Part shown: in pieces, positions 21,876 through 35,320 of the stretch | Numbering within the stretch: the first letter of the stretch is position 1 | How the letters are laid out: the number at the start of each line of letters is the position of its first letter | Origin: Lasiosphaeria ovina | Taxonomy: Eukaryota > Ascomycota > Sordariomycetes > Sordariales > Lasiosphaeriaceae | Direction: 5' to 3' | Length of the DNA: 64,000 bases | NCBI GenBank assembly: GCA_033439765.1 | Contig: JAULSN010000008.1 | Coordinates: 868,001-932,000 of the forward strand | Notes under the pieces: model-generated | What the model saw: the letters and a program-made list of their open reading frames with translations, nothing else | Told to the model about the DNA's origin: nothing | Databases searched by the model: none | Program-made: the position numbers and the translations under genes

Positions 21876-24800
21876 AACGACAAGGAAGTGGCACATGGAC
21901 TGAGGCTACCCACACGTGTCAGAGAAGTGATGATAGTCCGCGCAGGCGCGGCACGTGGAAAGTCAAAGGGGTCGAAACTAGCCGGACCTACTTAAGCAGG
22001 CTGCAGGTAGGCAGGCATGCAAGCGCGGCTGGATCCGGGGCTCCTCGCATATAGACCGATCAACTCGCAAACATTGGCTGGAAAATCGCGGGACGATTAG
22101 AAAGCGCGGAGGGGTGGCGCAGGCGTCACGGGGACCACTTGGCACTTGGGCCGGCGCAGGTCGCCTTCCGAAAAAGTACCTAATTAACCTGAGTGAGAGT
22201 CACCAAAGAGGCTGGGCGGTGCGTATCTGGATACGCGCATTACGCTGGCCCATCTGTAATTATTCTGACATGGCATAGCATATTACCAATCGCTGGTCGA
22301 TTATGTAACAATTGAAAAATACCAATCCTTCTCGTGTGAGTGTGGTTGTGTTGTCGTGCCGGCTCCTGATGAGGATGTTGATAACTCCACTCCGTGCCTC
22401 ATGGATATTAACCAACCACTCAGCCCTACCTTCCATACGCACTTGCTTACAAGGCACGTGCTATTAAGCATTACCAACAAAGTAAGGTAGCTACCGGAGA
22501 GTAGCGCTCGTCCTCTTCTGCCTGTGCCCTTGCCGCTCCCAGATCAGTAGGGCCCCCTGACGACCTGTGCCCCCGGCAAGACTTGAAAGTTGAACGGAAG
22601 TGACTGAAATATTTTCGGCTCATTAGCGACGAAGCTCTCCCTTTGAGTGTTCCCTGATCAGACAGACAGAGAGGAACAGAACTCGGTCCGTTCGGAGTTT
22701 GACTTTGTTGCTGCTCACAGCCTCACACTCATCTCCATTTCTCGTTGAAATCTAAAATCTCACACGCTAGGGCCTGCCGGGCCACACTAGGTCAAGGCGG
22801 CGGCGGGAAAATAAAACCCCGTGGACCGTGACACGGATCGATCGGGATCTCCGAAAACGCACAACCACTCCTGCGTCGCGCGCGCGGTTACTGTGCCGCA
22901 GGACTGGCGGGGGGACCTTTGGCAAGCGACGTCGTCAGCACCGAGCTCTAAATCTACACGTGTAATCTAGGTACCGACATAGGTCTAATCGCGGATAAGG
23001 CTAATGGTAGTTAGCGTGGATCGGCGACGGTGCGGCACAGAACTGCGGCCCGGCGGCCGGGAGGGGTGATATTTTTTTCTGGCTCTTCCTCTGCCTCTCC
23101 CTCCCTATCATCCTCGTCCAGGAGCGGAAAAGAAAAAGAATAAACGGATGCCACGTTCCGTAGAAGGCTTCTGAGGCACGGGGTGCGGGAGGGGCCCAGC
23201 GTCTCAATCCGCGTACTTGTTGGATTTGGATGGGCGTGCGTTGGTGGCGGCACAGACTAGGAAGAGGCAGGTCTAGTCGAAGGATCTGAGCACACACACC
23301 ACACTCTCACACACACATATGCGAAGGAAGAAAAAAATAACCCGATCAGATCCCGTCTGATCCGAGGCCGGTCCATCCGATGCTCGCAGTAGAGCATAAG
23401 CGCGGCTCATCACGCAACGCCAGATCTGAGATTTCGGATTTCTAATTACCTTAGTCCAGAACTCCACATCTCCATCTTGTCCCGCTTACGTCTTACGTAG
23501 GTATCTAGATGACGTGCCTAAGGTACCTTACCTTATTGGTTAGCAGTACAGCTGAAACGGATCTGGTCGGCTATTGATCCTATCCAAGGTCAGCAAGGCA
23601 GGTAGGGAAGTAAGAATGATTGGAGACGGCGCAATCCCATAATGCTGCTTTTCTTTTTGATACACTGACCCGGGAGGTTGTGTGATTGGCCTTGGCGTGG
23701 CCTGAATGGATTCCTGCTCTGCGGTCTCCTCCCGTTGACCAGTGGCGTTGCGTTGCGTTGCGTTGCGTTCAATGGAATCTTCAAGCCTTCCATTCGCCCG
23801 CCCTCCGCTTCCCCACGGGCCGTGACTAGCTGCCACGTGTTTCCCCATGGGCAGCGGCAGCACAGCAGCATGCCGTCTGCGTCGTGCAGCCACATGTTAT
23901 GGTTCACACAACTGAGGGTGCGTATGTACTGCGCGGTGGCCAGGGCGGCCCGGGGCCCGGACGCTGCGGACATTTTCCGTTTTCCATTTTCCAGCCCCCA
24001 ATGCCTGCGCGATTTGCAATGAATACCATCAATCCATGGGATCTATAACTTTGAAGGAAGCTGGAGGAGGCAAGGCGGAAGTCACCAACGTCGCACTTGC
24101 CGCACTTGTGTAACCACACCTGCCCGCCACACCTCCTTCCAGGTTGGCCGGATGGCCCGACTCGCTGTCATCCTCGCCTTCCTCATGGTTAGGGAATCAC
24201 TGTGACTGTGACGTAGGCGCCTCCCTGAGAACCTGGAATTCCCTTTTTGCGCGCGGCGGGCGAGGATTCCTGTCTCTGCGGCACCTAGGCTCGAGAGGAA
24301 CCCGAACACTGACCCACCTACCAGCCCGTCCATTAAGAATGGAAGTACCCCGTCGAGCCTCAAGTTCACGGAAATAAGGAGCGGCGCCGCTGACCGACCT
24401 ATTTTTGGGCGTCGCTTTGAGGTGGTTGTTTCAGGACACTTATGCCCCTTTTCGGCCTCGCCGGGCTCGCTTCCCCAGTTTTTATCATTCCCAATCTGTG
24501 CCTCATCGCGCCTCTCCGCCTTGGAGATTCTTGATGATGGTGCCGGAGCATTGAGGGTCAAGGATCAGGCCGGAAGTGGTGAATCGTCTTCGTCACTGGT
24601 TCGAGACTCGCAACTTGTGAGCCGATCGCCCAGAAGCTGAACCCGTTACCCCTGACTCTCATCGGTAGTCAGCATGGCAGCAATGGCCGATATGATTGCT
24701 GCTCGTCTTGCCATCTCTATTTCATTAAGCGGCGATGCCGGGCTTAATTTCTTGTCATGATGTTAGCAATTGAAAGACCTCATTAATGCCCGCTGGGTTG

Positions 24801-27311
24801 ACTTGGTGCCGTGTAAAAATCGACACCGCATGCTTGCTTCTGCTTACTTTCCCTGCTGCTGCTTCCCCCAACTTCCCCAGTAGATCTCATTCTCATCATT
24901 CCCCTCCCTTTCCCCCCTAAGCAGTTTTGAGCCGGGGTTTTCTGATTGACCTGCCGCTCTGAGATAATTAATTACCCGTAGACAGCTGCTCTTTTTCCGC
25001 CCTCCGACCTTTGTCTTTACTGTCTTAGTTTCGCTCGCTCTCTGTTCTCGCTATTTAAACGAGCCCGTGATTTCTTTCGAAAACCCACAACTTACAATCT
25101 AATTTTACTGAACTTGGGAATGAGATTTAACATCATATCCACAACACTGGATACTGGTCAGGTGTTCAGGGGCACAAGGCAACAAGGCGTCTGTTTACAC
25201 CCTTGTCCAATTGCAATCTCATGCGGTTTTTCTTTTCTCGTTGGCTAGACTACCTCGTACAAGGTCCCTCCTTTTGATTAAAGTACCGAAATTGCTCATT
25301 TGTTCTTTCTCTTGGCCGTTCGTGACGTCGTGTTATAGGATTTTGATGCCAAGATTCCATGTCAATATTTGGCCTAGTTCAACGACCAGGGCAACAAGGG
25401 TGGCGGTGTAACTAAACTTGTCAGGTGTCAGGGGTCGGTCCCTGAGAGCCCCAAGAAGCCGATTCCGCTGCTCTCTCTGTTCTTGTTCCTTTGCTTTTCT
25501 ATTATTTGGTAATGCAATCAATATATCCTCGTTCAAACACTCCAGCCGACCCGGCTGGAGTATCACAATTAAAAATCACCTCCTTTGCCGCAAGGCAAGA
25601 TCCTGAGATCCTCCGAGCCGTACACGCAGCAGGCCCTTTTTCTTCTATTTACCTACATGCATGCCCTACTCCGGCTACGTGTACCAGTGCGGTACTATGT
25701 AAGGCTCATCTCACTCCGGCCGTTGTTGTGGGCTGTGTTTTCACTGCTTCCATAATTACCTACGAAGGCTCAGGCCAAGAAAAGGGTCACCCTCCACAGT
25801 AGGCAGAGTTGAAAATCGTATGGTGCAAGTCGGTTTACCAGGGGCAGTTCCAGCCCCTACGGATCTGTTCAAGCTCGTTAGACTCCCTGTGATAGCCCTG
25901 AGGGCCGTTATCTCCTTGCACTGTGAAAGATTGGCTTGTTTACCAGGCAGCTGGCGATTTGAATCTAACCCCTTTTAGGACGTGGCGTTCAGGTCCCTTT
26001 TTTATTTTGGCCTGAGCCTTCGTACCTACGGGGTCCCGGGCACTGCGGGACATCACGCAGCCTCCAGTTCTAATTCGGTGTTTTGTGATACAAAATTACC
26101 CTTGTTAATCTAGGGAGCTTACCAGGGCCAGGAAGTCCCTGTAGACACCCGCTGCAGCGCTCTGGCTGTCGACATTGAAGGGAAACCCCTTCTTCTCCTA
26201 CGTATTGAAATATCCCAACCAGCAGACACAGAGACACAGCAAACACACACCCAAGAACGTCTCTGATGATGAACCAATTCGTTGCCGATTATCGTGATCT
26301 CGGGGTAACAAAGAACGTTTCCCACTATTACGTAGGCAGGTAATTAAATTATTCTGCATTAGACATCAATCATCATAACCCTCTGGGGCAAAATATTCAA
26401 CACCCAAACTATCTGTCCCGAATTCCACCCAAAACCAAGACACGAAGGAAGCATAGAAAAGGTCCAAAGAACCATAACTAAGCCACGTTTCCAGCCACCA
26501 CTCCTACGCCTAGCTACTATCTAGGCTTGGGAAAACATTTACAAAGACGCAAGGCAGATATAAAAAACAAACACTGCACCTAGAGCTTAGCTGTACATCG
26601 CGGAATAAACTGACATGAGATGCACGAAGCTGGCGAGAGAACTCTCGAGGACGGCCAGAAACCAAATCCCACAAAACGAACAGTCAGGAGATGTGTGCTA
26701 TTCCATGATGGATCTACTGCGGCAAGATAACTGGTAAATCTCAACATCAATCTCTTATGCGCATCTGCAAGAGTCGAAGGCTCAAACATGATAGCAGGCA
26801 CCAAAGAGAACATTTATCTTGGGCTAGTCACCGAGCAAGGCACAACGAGTACAAAGAATCAACAATTACATGCTACAACTAGCTAATCTATCAACCGCTA
26901 TCGGCAGCACGAGCTTGAGTCCCAGTAAGATGGAACACACAAGTGCCACGACAGCCTAACTGTACAGCCACATTGAAGTCCGACTCGTCCCTAAAGAGCC
27001 GCCGCGACGTAGATAGGGGGCAAGAGCAAAAAACCAGAGGCATCCCAAAGATATCCATCCAGCATTGACCATACCAATAATGAGATCAAGCAAAACACCA
27101 GATACACCTCATCAATCGTCCGCAAGCTCTCAGTCCTAGCACTTCGCGTCTAGTTTCCCCATCATATTATACTGCAATGCCGTGCCCAAAGAACCAGGCG
27201 AGCCAAATCGACGCCTCAAATATATTACAAAATTTTTGTACATGAAACCTAAGTCCCGTCTCAACCCGATGCAAGGTGATCGAAGTTGCCAGATTTTGAG
27301 GGCATTGCCTC
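21876..27311. other. Long stretch without recognisable genes (5.4 kb)
   Basis: Between the phosphatase fusion and the 998-residue gene, which point towards each other. ORFs are short, lack spliceable partners and have no family signature. A (GCGTT)n tract (about 23745-23769) and AT-rich segments (24.7-26.5 kb) are present. I find no tRNA, transposon or pseudogene I can support. It could hold non-coding transcripts or long UTRs. Confidence 0.5.
23745..23769. repeat. Short (GCGTT)n pentanucleotide repeat
   Basis: About five copies of gcgtt in a row within gene-free DNA. Confidence 0.8.
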
Positions 27312-30300
27312 TTAAATGTTGTGGCGAGAGGCTCCTAGGCCCCGGTGGCCAGCTTGGGCAGTGATACCCTGGAATGCATTCCGGGTACGCTCGGGGTTCG
27401 TCGCCTGCTGTGGCTGCTCGCGTGCACCCGCACCTTGCAAACCAACCTGGATGCCTGGAATGTTCGTGGCATTTTGCACGGGCAATGCTTCGTCCATGTT
27501 GTGGCGCGAGTCACCCAAGCCACGATGGCCAGGTCGAGCAGCTATGCCCTGGAAACCGACATTGGCAGCCAAAACCGGAGAGAGAATCGGCTCGGCAGCT
27601 CGAATCGGTGGCCCCGCAACTTGCCTCTGTGCAGTAGTAGTTTGGGTGATTTCGGTGGTGGCATGTTGGTGAATATTGATAAGTGGCTGAAATGGGTCTT
27701 CAATCGAAAGTCTAGACATTCTAGACTCAAGCTCCCTGATGTTATCAGGGGTCGCTAAACGGGGAGCGCCTCCTGCCACCTGAGGTGTATGTCCCTCGAG
27801 GGGGAGCAACACCGCCGCCACTTGGTCTGGAGTGGCACTCGGGTCTAGCTGGGCAAGGTCATAGATGTAGCTATTTGTTGGCCACCTATGCCTCTCATAC
27901 ATGGGTCCAGTGAATGCGTTCGGGGACCGAAATTCGATGTTGGGCGTTGCCCAAAGCGACTGCTGGAGTCCAACGTTGGGGGGAGTCGGCTCCACATTGA
28001 CAGTGGGCGTATTGTTATTATTGACAATTCCCTGAATGCCAGCAGAGGCCGCCGGCGGCGAGGCGCTGACGCCGAGAACCCAGTTCATGGCGTCTGTGCT
28101 TTGGCCAATTTGAGAGGGTGAGATAGAACGCGTGTCCGACTGCCCTGGCAATGTGGACGACACGGCCGTTGTCGATGGTCGGTAAACCTGGGGGTGAGGA
28201 TTTATAGGGATGTTGACCTCAGCCAGAGCCTCCGGGGGTGAGATGGCAAAAGATCGCAACAACAGTAGCTCGTCGCGTGTGTATTGAATACGGCCATTGC
28301 CGTTCGGAATAGGCACAGTATCAACTTCCACTGACGAAATTGCTGGGATGGGCGCAGTACCAGCTTCCGCGGACGAACCTGCTGGCTTAGGTTGTTGAGG
28401 CTTCCCGAATGCTTCTTCAAAAAGCTCATCGAGAACTTCATCGATGTATGAGTTTGGGTCCCCACAATCTTCTCGGAGGTGATCGTAGATCGCGTCCTTG
28501 ATCGCTTGAACGGTAGTGGCAACCTCCTCCATGGTCTTGCCAGAGATGCCTTGGACTGCAAAAACCTTGAAAAAGGCCCGAGCTAACTTCCGCATCTGCA
28601 TGATCCTCTCGTCTGTGCCGGACGGCGATGGATTCGCCGCCTCAGATTGTGCAACTTCATTTGCCGATGAGGAGTCTGCGGCGAGAGTCTCAGCTTGGTT
28701 GTCTGAACCATTCAAGACATTTGCACCAGTTGATCCATCATCGGCCTGGATTCCGGTACCCGCGATCTTGTCAAAATCCTCGACTACAGACTCTTCAGGA
28801 ACTTGCGCGACGGTTGCCGGCTCCTCAAAAGCAGGCTCCTGGACAGATCGCGCATCGACAACACCCCGGGTGGCAGAGGAGGCAACTTGCACATCGACGA
28901 AATCCCGGGCGGTTGCAGAAACAAAATGCTCATCGACAGCATCCTGAGTGGCTGAGGAGGTAACCTGCACATTGACAGCATCTAGGATACCATCTCGAAG
29001 GCCGCGGATAGTAGAAATGAAGTTCATCAGATCTTCCCCTGTCCGGAATTGAAGAAGATAGGGGACGCCTAGATTATCGTCGTTGTGGAACACGGCAATG
29101 ATTTGTGCATTCTCACTAGTGAAATTGTGCCATCTAGTTACTGGCCATCTGGCAATCGTCACTCCCTCAAATTGGAGGATAAAGAATCCGTTGTTAGGCG
29201 GGCCTTCAGTTGTGAGGTATGCCACACAATTCAGAGCGGAATTATCGGCCCAGGTGTTTGGCTGGTATATAACCGGAAGCTTCAAGACAATATTCTTAGG
29301 CTCATTGTTGATGTCCGCAGGCCCAGCTTCATACTGGGAGGGCGTGTTGTTTATCTGGATCACCGGGATGGTGGTACCCGCTGGAGCGTTCTGAGTGTTT
29401 GGAGCATGAGGAGGCGCCTGAGCAGGCAGAGCGTGAGTGCCAGTGGCATGAGGAGCCGATGGCCGAGCAGGCAAAGAGTTGACAAGGAACTCCGGAGCCC
29501 TGGGTGGCGCAATATTCTGCTGGGGGCCACTATTGTTGTTGACAGCGCTTCTAGTTCGTGACGAAATAGGTCCAGTGGAACCTTGCTGGCGTCTGGGACC
29601 ACGGGGAGCGTTGGGGGGCGCGTTATTGTTATTGCCCCTATGCACATTACGGTCATTGACAGCGGATACACCGCGGTTGCCGCCCGGACCATTGGGGTTG
29701 TTGCGAGCCGTCGACACATCGTTGCCTCCACCTCTGCGGTTATTGGCTGAGGGTGCGCCGCGATTACTGCCCGCACCATTGCGACTATTGGAACCACCTG
29801 ACGTGTGGTTACCCGGGCCATTGCGTGGGCCAGTCGGGATTCGTCCGGAATTTGCAGCGGCCAAGTCCCTGACTTGGTTTTGGATCGAGACAGGTCCATT
29901 TCCCACAGGCATGTTTCTGTCGCTCAGGTTGTTTCGGCTCTGCTGATGAAGAGAGTCCCTTGGGTTGCTTCCGTGCCTGTTCTCAAAATGGTAAGTAGCT
30001 ACTCGACGACCTCTGCAAGACTTATTTCTGGTCTTGACTAACCTTCTGGGGTCGTTCATGCTCTGAATCATGCTTCTGGTCGCCTGATATATTCGTCCGC
30101 CGCCCAAGTCAGCGAGGGCGGCAACAGCTTCGGCATCCTCGTCTTGAAATACTCCATTCCGAATTGATGCTGCAAGCACGAATAATCAGTATGGGCAAAC
30201 TCCAGCTGACAGCGACAGCCCTTCAGGGTTCAACTAACACTGCCAAACATTGTCAAGAGTCGGATCAATCTGCTGGATAGAGCGATTCAATCGCTCGAGG

Positions 30301-30552
30301 TTTAGGTTTCTCGAGGCTGGGTTATGGTGGTTCGCAAATTCATGGTTGCGATGATTATCCTCCAGAGGAAGATTATTCACCCGATCAACGCCGAGGTCAT
30401 CCTTGTGTCGTGTTAGCAGTAGAACGTCGAAGACGTGGGTGGAAACTGAACGATCAAGCTAATCCGCCCTCACGAGTCTCGGTCAAAATATGGAAGATCA
30501 GTTCACGTACCATCATTGCGGCCAGAATGGCCGGATCCAAATCGCCAGACAT
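27312..30552 (-). CDS. Large low-complexity Asn/Pro/Gln-rich protein, function unknown
   Basis: Exons: 30511-30552, 30239-30401, 30043-30169 and 27312-29976, giving 2997 nt and 998 residues. The three GT-AG introns keep one frame; the last one (29977-30042) lies inside an otherwise open frame. The family is not recognised. Residues 1-110 look helical (LNLERLNRSIQQIDPTLDNV; EDAEAVAALADLGGGRIYQA). About 110-300 is Asn/Gly/Arg-rich and disordered. About 320-430 looks globular with beta strands (NIVLKLPVIYQP, FILQFEGVTIARWPVTRWHN, YLLQFRTGEDLMNFIST) and may be a PH-like fold. The remainder is acidic, with degenerate repeats (ATQDAVD/ATARDFVD) and a C-terminal duplicated motif FQGI-x-A-x2-GHRGLG-x-SRHN. 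RNA binding or condensate formation would be guesses. Confidence 0.75.
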
Positions 30553-33069
30553 GGTTAGGTATCTCCTTCCGCGTAGGAAGAGGTCGAGATGGTAGATGTA
30601 GTGAGTGGCCGGAGAGGTTATCGTAGGTTGTTGTAGGTAAGGAAATTAACGGAGGAAGGTGTCAAAGAAGAGGGTTGTTGCAAGAAGCCACGGAACGGCA
30701 AACACAACCTGGTCGGTTCGGGTCGATAGCGAAGTCTGGCCGAGAAACCTGGTTTGCTGTTGGAGGCAGGAGGTAATTCTGGAGTCAGGCAATCTGCTCT
30801 GCTAAGCGAAAAGACATGTCAGTACGCAATGCTGCCAAGATTGATTTCAAGAAGAATGGAAGGACCGGAGAGCTGGACTGGACCTGGAGCGGCGACGACC
30901 AGACGCAGAATTGGAGGGAGGTGCGAGCAGGTGTGTTGAGCTTGAAAGTCAGGCAAGGAAGCCAGGCTTCTCAGGCACGGAAGGCACGATTGACAAGCGT
31001 TAGGACGCGTGGGGCGCGTTGAGGTGCTTGTCCGACTAGCCAGTATTGATCGGGCAGGAGCAACCAATAAAGGCAAGAGGACATGAACCAAGCAGGCCTG
31101 GTATTCTAACCGGAACTCGCCAACTTGAGCACCACAAGGAAAGAGGTGACCAGTTGGGAAGGCATCGGGGTTGCTCGTCCTTTCTTCTTCTTTCAAATGA
31201 AGGTGGAGGTATAGGCTCGAGAAGGTAAGGGAGAGGTGTGAAGTGACGCATGTTCTTTACGACACGACAGGGTAATGAATGAACTCTAAATGGTCACGGC
31301 GATGCCATGGAGAGGTGATGGCATGCTGTTGCTGCTGTTGCCAGCGCTTGACCAAGAACTTACCTGCCGGGATGGGATTCACCTCAGAGGAGGCAACGCC
31401 CGCGATGTGGCTTCACACGCCGACTCGAGCGAGTCCTGGTGCTGCGCAGGTTGACGGTTGCGATTGACTGATGTAATATGATATTACAATGAGGAGGTGT
31501 ACTAAGAAGGTAGAAGGTAGAAGGTGAAGAGGGAGCTTTGCCTAGGTTGGATGCCTTTGCAGAGCGGAGGGGGTGGAAAGATGGCCGAAGGTGAAGAGGT
31601 TAGGTAGGTTGTTTGTGGAATGGTTGGAAAGGAAATGGAAGTGCAGGTCTGGCGAGGGGGGTTTTTATGCCTACCGGAGCGACCTCTGTGTGCGGTGCGG
31701 TTGCCCGGTGCGGTTGCCCCTCAGACTCAGAGCCGGCAGCAGTGACAAGTGGAGCCCTCAGCGAAGACTGGCAGGCGGTGACAGACGGGCAATCGACGAT
31801 GGCGGCCGTCGAGCGTCTGCATTTTGCTCAGATGGTACGTAACCCCTCGGTCCCTAGAGCAACAAGACCGGACGATGCTAGGGATGCTAGGGCATGTGTG
31901 CCTGGAGCCCTAACTTGGCTCGCCGGGGGCTGCCCTGGGTTTCTAGTCTGGCTGAACATCGAGGGTCATTTTTGAAGAAGAGGGAGGGCACTGGCTCCTG
32001 CTTCATGTTTGATGATGGAGATATATCCTCGGTATCTCCCAGCAATCCCTACACAATTCCGTGGAATAGGGGCTCGTCGGTCCCTCGACCAGTGCCCCCC
32101 TCCCCCCATAGCACTCGTATCAATTGGCCATACACCTTCAACTTGTCGTAGTATTTCAGGAGAAGGAATGTGAGATACAAGTCGGGCAAGATAGAATGTA
32201 GAAATCCAATCCTAGACGTAGAACCAGAGGCCTAGCCATGGTAGCACGCCACAGTAGCTCGCCGTTCCCTGCCAGTAAGGAAGATCCCTCCGTGACCCAT
32301 TTGAATATCTGCCCGCACGCCCGGCAGATATTTTTGAAAACCATTGAGCTGTGATGCCATACCAAGGACCTGGCAAGATTTCCATGTTCCTTGCTGTGGC
32401 CCCGCGTTCTGCGTTCTGTTCTGCACGGCATGTTCCGCGAGGCCTCGTTTCCTTTCGACAACTCCCCAAACAGCCAGCTTTCCACAATTACCCCATTTTG
32501 GCGGTGACGCAGTCAACAGCTCCCCCGCGTACGCATTTCTGTCCATGTTCGGGTTTCCTCTGGCGGTTGACGCCAGACCTCGGGTTGGGCATCCCTCTCC
32601 CTTGCGGGACAGCACGTCGCCGCCATCCTGAGCCAGAGACAGTCGCCCATGGTTTGTGATGGAGAAAGTTCATCTCAAGCAGTCAGTTTGCTAACATTCT
32701 GCCGCTGGTTGGCACTGGATACCTAATTAGGGGCCAAGGAGAACACGAGCCGGGAACCACTTTGATTAAACGCTTCTTTGAAAATCGCACCCGAGTCACG
32801 AGAGACGACGTTCTTTTACACACCCCACCTTGATTAGACAGTCTCGGAGGATACACAAGAATTATAAGGATATTGGTTCCGGGTCGAGGAGCGCGCCCGG
32901 AGAGGCCTTTGATTTCTCGAGCAAGTCTCGCTGCGGGGGCCAATATCTACCGAGAACTATGCTGCCCGCTGTTGAAAACACTTGTGCTGGGTTTTAAATC
33001 ATGTACCGATTACGTCTGCTTCTATTGGCTTCTTAAACAAGTCACTTTGATTCGTGTTGATTTCTGCTG
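30553..33069. other. Upstream region of the 998-residue gene; no supportable gene
   Basis: 2.5 kb. It contains GA/CT-rich strings (31500-31570) and overlapping short ORFs on both strands that look like chance frames. Confidence 0.45.
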
Positions 33070-33940
33070 TCACCACGGGGACGGCAACATATAGGGGCTT
33101 TTATGCCTCTCTGCCCTGGGAAAATCTGAACACTTTTCCTGTTGTTCTCGGCAATTTTTACGCCCGGAATCAGAGGTGAAAGCCTTAGAACCTGCATAGC
33201 AGAAGGGCGCGATGTTCATCTGGCAGGCTCTGGTTTCAAATGGAGTCCTTGAGTCTCGTAAGGAAGCAAGCCAGAAGCCTCCCCCTGAGCTGCTGGCGTT
33301 GCCTCGCCGACATGCTGGCTTCCAGGCCGGTATTGAAAACCCCAAAGATTCAAAAAGGAGAAAGAACGGCGTACCGACTTCTTGGAGTATTTTTGCTCGG
33401 CTACGGATAGTTTTTGTCGAGATGGAATCAAAAGCTTGTTCACGGTCTCCCGGAACCAAGCCCAATCTGCCTTGTAGCAAAGATTTGTTCCCAGGATGCA
33501 GAAGACGGCTCCCATGTTTCTCTCGACGATGTATTGTGTATCTTATACGGCTAGCTTTACTGCAAGCCATTGAGGGGGCTTCGAGGCCACCCTTTACCCC
33601 GGTGACTAAGGGGGACAATCTTGCTTGAGTGGAAGGCCCCACGCGGCCGTGGGCGGTGCTGGCGGACCAGTCCCATGGCCAGCGTCTGAATGTGCCTCTT
33701 TTGGTGCTGTCCCGCCCACAGATGGTCGCTGAACGTCAGTTCGATGCCGTGAATGCGAGTAGCTGCCCACGAGCCGGGCCGGATACGGCCTTGGGGGTCT
33801 TGGGTTGAGGCATTCTGTTTTCGAAGTTCTAGCGGCCGGTGGGGGGTTTCGACTTCAATGGTGCTGGAAAAGGAGTAAACGGTTAGCGGAAGTGCATGGG
33901 GGCCAATAAACTGAAGGATGCTTTGTTTTGTCGACAACAT
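33070..33940 (-). other. Possible broken gene (two overlapping minus-strand frames)
   Basis: Minus-strand frames 33557-33940 and 33070-33642 overlap and have protein-like stretches (STIEVETPHRPLELRKQNAS, TRIHGIELTFSDHLWAG). No domain is recognised and no clean intron joins them. It could be a frameshifted remnant or chance ORFs in GC-rich DNA. Confidence 0.2.
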
Positions 33941-35168
33941 GTGTTCAGGGGATGGCTGGCGTTGACGGCACGCCTAGCTGTGGTGCACGTGAATATTTGA
34001 ACTAGGCCGAGTTGAAAAACACCGAAAAGCTCCGGTGGCATTCGAAATAGGTTGTACTTTTACACACTGATCGCGGACTGTGGCGGGCGGGACTTTCTGG
34101 ATAGGTAGCAGCTTTGTAACACTAATTATTCCACGTCGACAGAAGGGCGCTTTACTTTTATTGAATTTATTGTAGAGTATGTAAGGGTCAATGTAAAGAG
34201 AGTTATCCTGCAGAGTAAAAAGCCGCTAGGTGGTACTCTAAGGTCCCCTATTGAGGTCAGGTACTGGTAAGGCGTGTTTGGGGCAGATGAAGCCCCTAAA
34301 TTGCCCTGGGAGTTGAATTAAGGCCCTAGGTAGCACTCAACGCCCGGAAGCCCCACTACCTCGCCAAAAGCCGTTGCAACACATGGGATGGGAGGACTCG
34401 ATTTCTCGGCACGCCAAGACTCTCGCACTCGATGCTCCCTCTCCTTTTTTATTTCCATGATGACTCGACTAGTCGACAAGCTACGACGAGTTCAACGATG
34501 GGAATGAGCGCTCTGACTCTCGTCCCATTCATTTAGCGGGGTATTCGATTTCACCACCGCAGGTACGCGGGCCCGTACTTGCCTAATTACCCTGTTCCGG
34601 CGTGTCGTGCCTTCCGGAGCTGAAAAGGCGGGATCGTCGAACGATTTCTCGACATCTCGAGAAGGCCACCATTCGCCCAAGCGGGAAGAGCCAACTCCTT
34701 CCTACTCGTCTACTCAGAAATGAGAGTGTGGACCATTCTGGAACGTCCCTCTGAAGCAGGAGCAGCGAGTAAGAGAAAGTCGCCCAAGAGAGGCATGCCG
34801 TAACACGGAGACAAATAGTGATGACGTGGAATGAATCAGCACGCAGATCTAACGAAACCCCACGAGATCGGCGTCACAAACAGCACAATGTGTTTTGAAA
34901 CGCCATCCGGACAAGTTTCCATTTGGTCGTCACAGATCGCGGATTCAGGACACATCTTGAAAATTCGAACTGCAAGTGCAGCCAACGGTCGCCGCGATAA
35001 GACGAACACGATGGCAGAGAGAACAGAACAGCGAAGAGAAAGACAAGACCTTCGCCAATCGCGGTTGGACAATCCAGAAAACTCCCGACCGGCGACCAGA
35101 AGGCACTCCCGGTAAAGCTCCTTCTCTTGATCCTTGCGGCACGTCTCTTCTTTTCCGAAGAGAGGAAC
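33941..35168. other. Gene-free stretch
   Basis: 1.2 kb of accessory DNA without a recognisable gene or repeat. Confidence 0.45.
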
Positions 35169-35320
35169 CTGGCCAGCACTGGCAATGATGATGGCTCTTT
35201 CAGCTGGGACAACACTGGCAACCTGGCCAGCACTGGCAATGATGATGGCTCTTTCAGCTGGGACAACACTGGCAACCTGGCCAGCAGTGGCAATGATGGT
35301 GGCTCTGGCAATGACGACGG
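35169..35320. repeat. 54-bp tandem repeat (about 2.5 copies)
   Basis: Units begin at 35169, 35223 and 35277 (ctggccagcactggcaatga...). As 54 is divisible by three, every frame stays open. One plus-strand frame encodes an 18-residue repeat including GNDDGSFSWDNTG; the minus strand is also open. Coding status is undetermined. Confidence 0.9.

Noticed and set aside
24590..24620. ggttcgagactc, similar to a tRNA B box
   Set aside because: No A box at a proper distance and no acceptor or anticodon stem could be paired.
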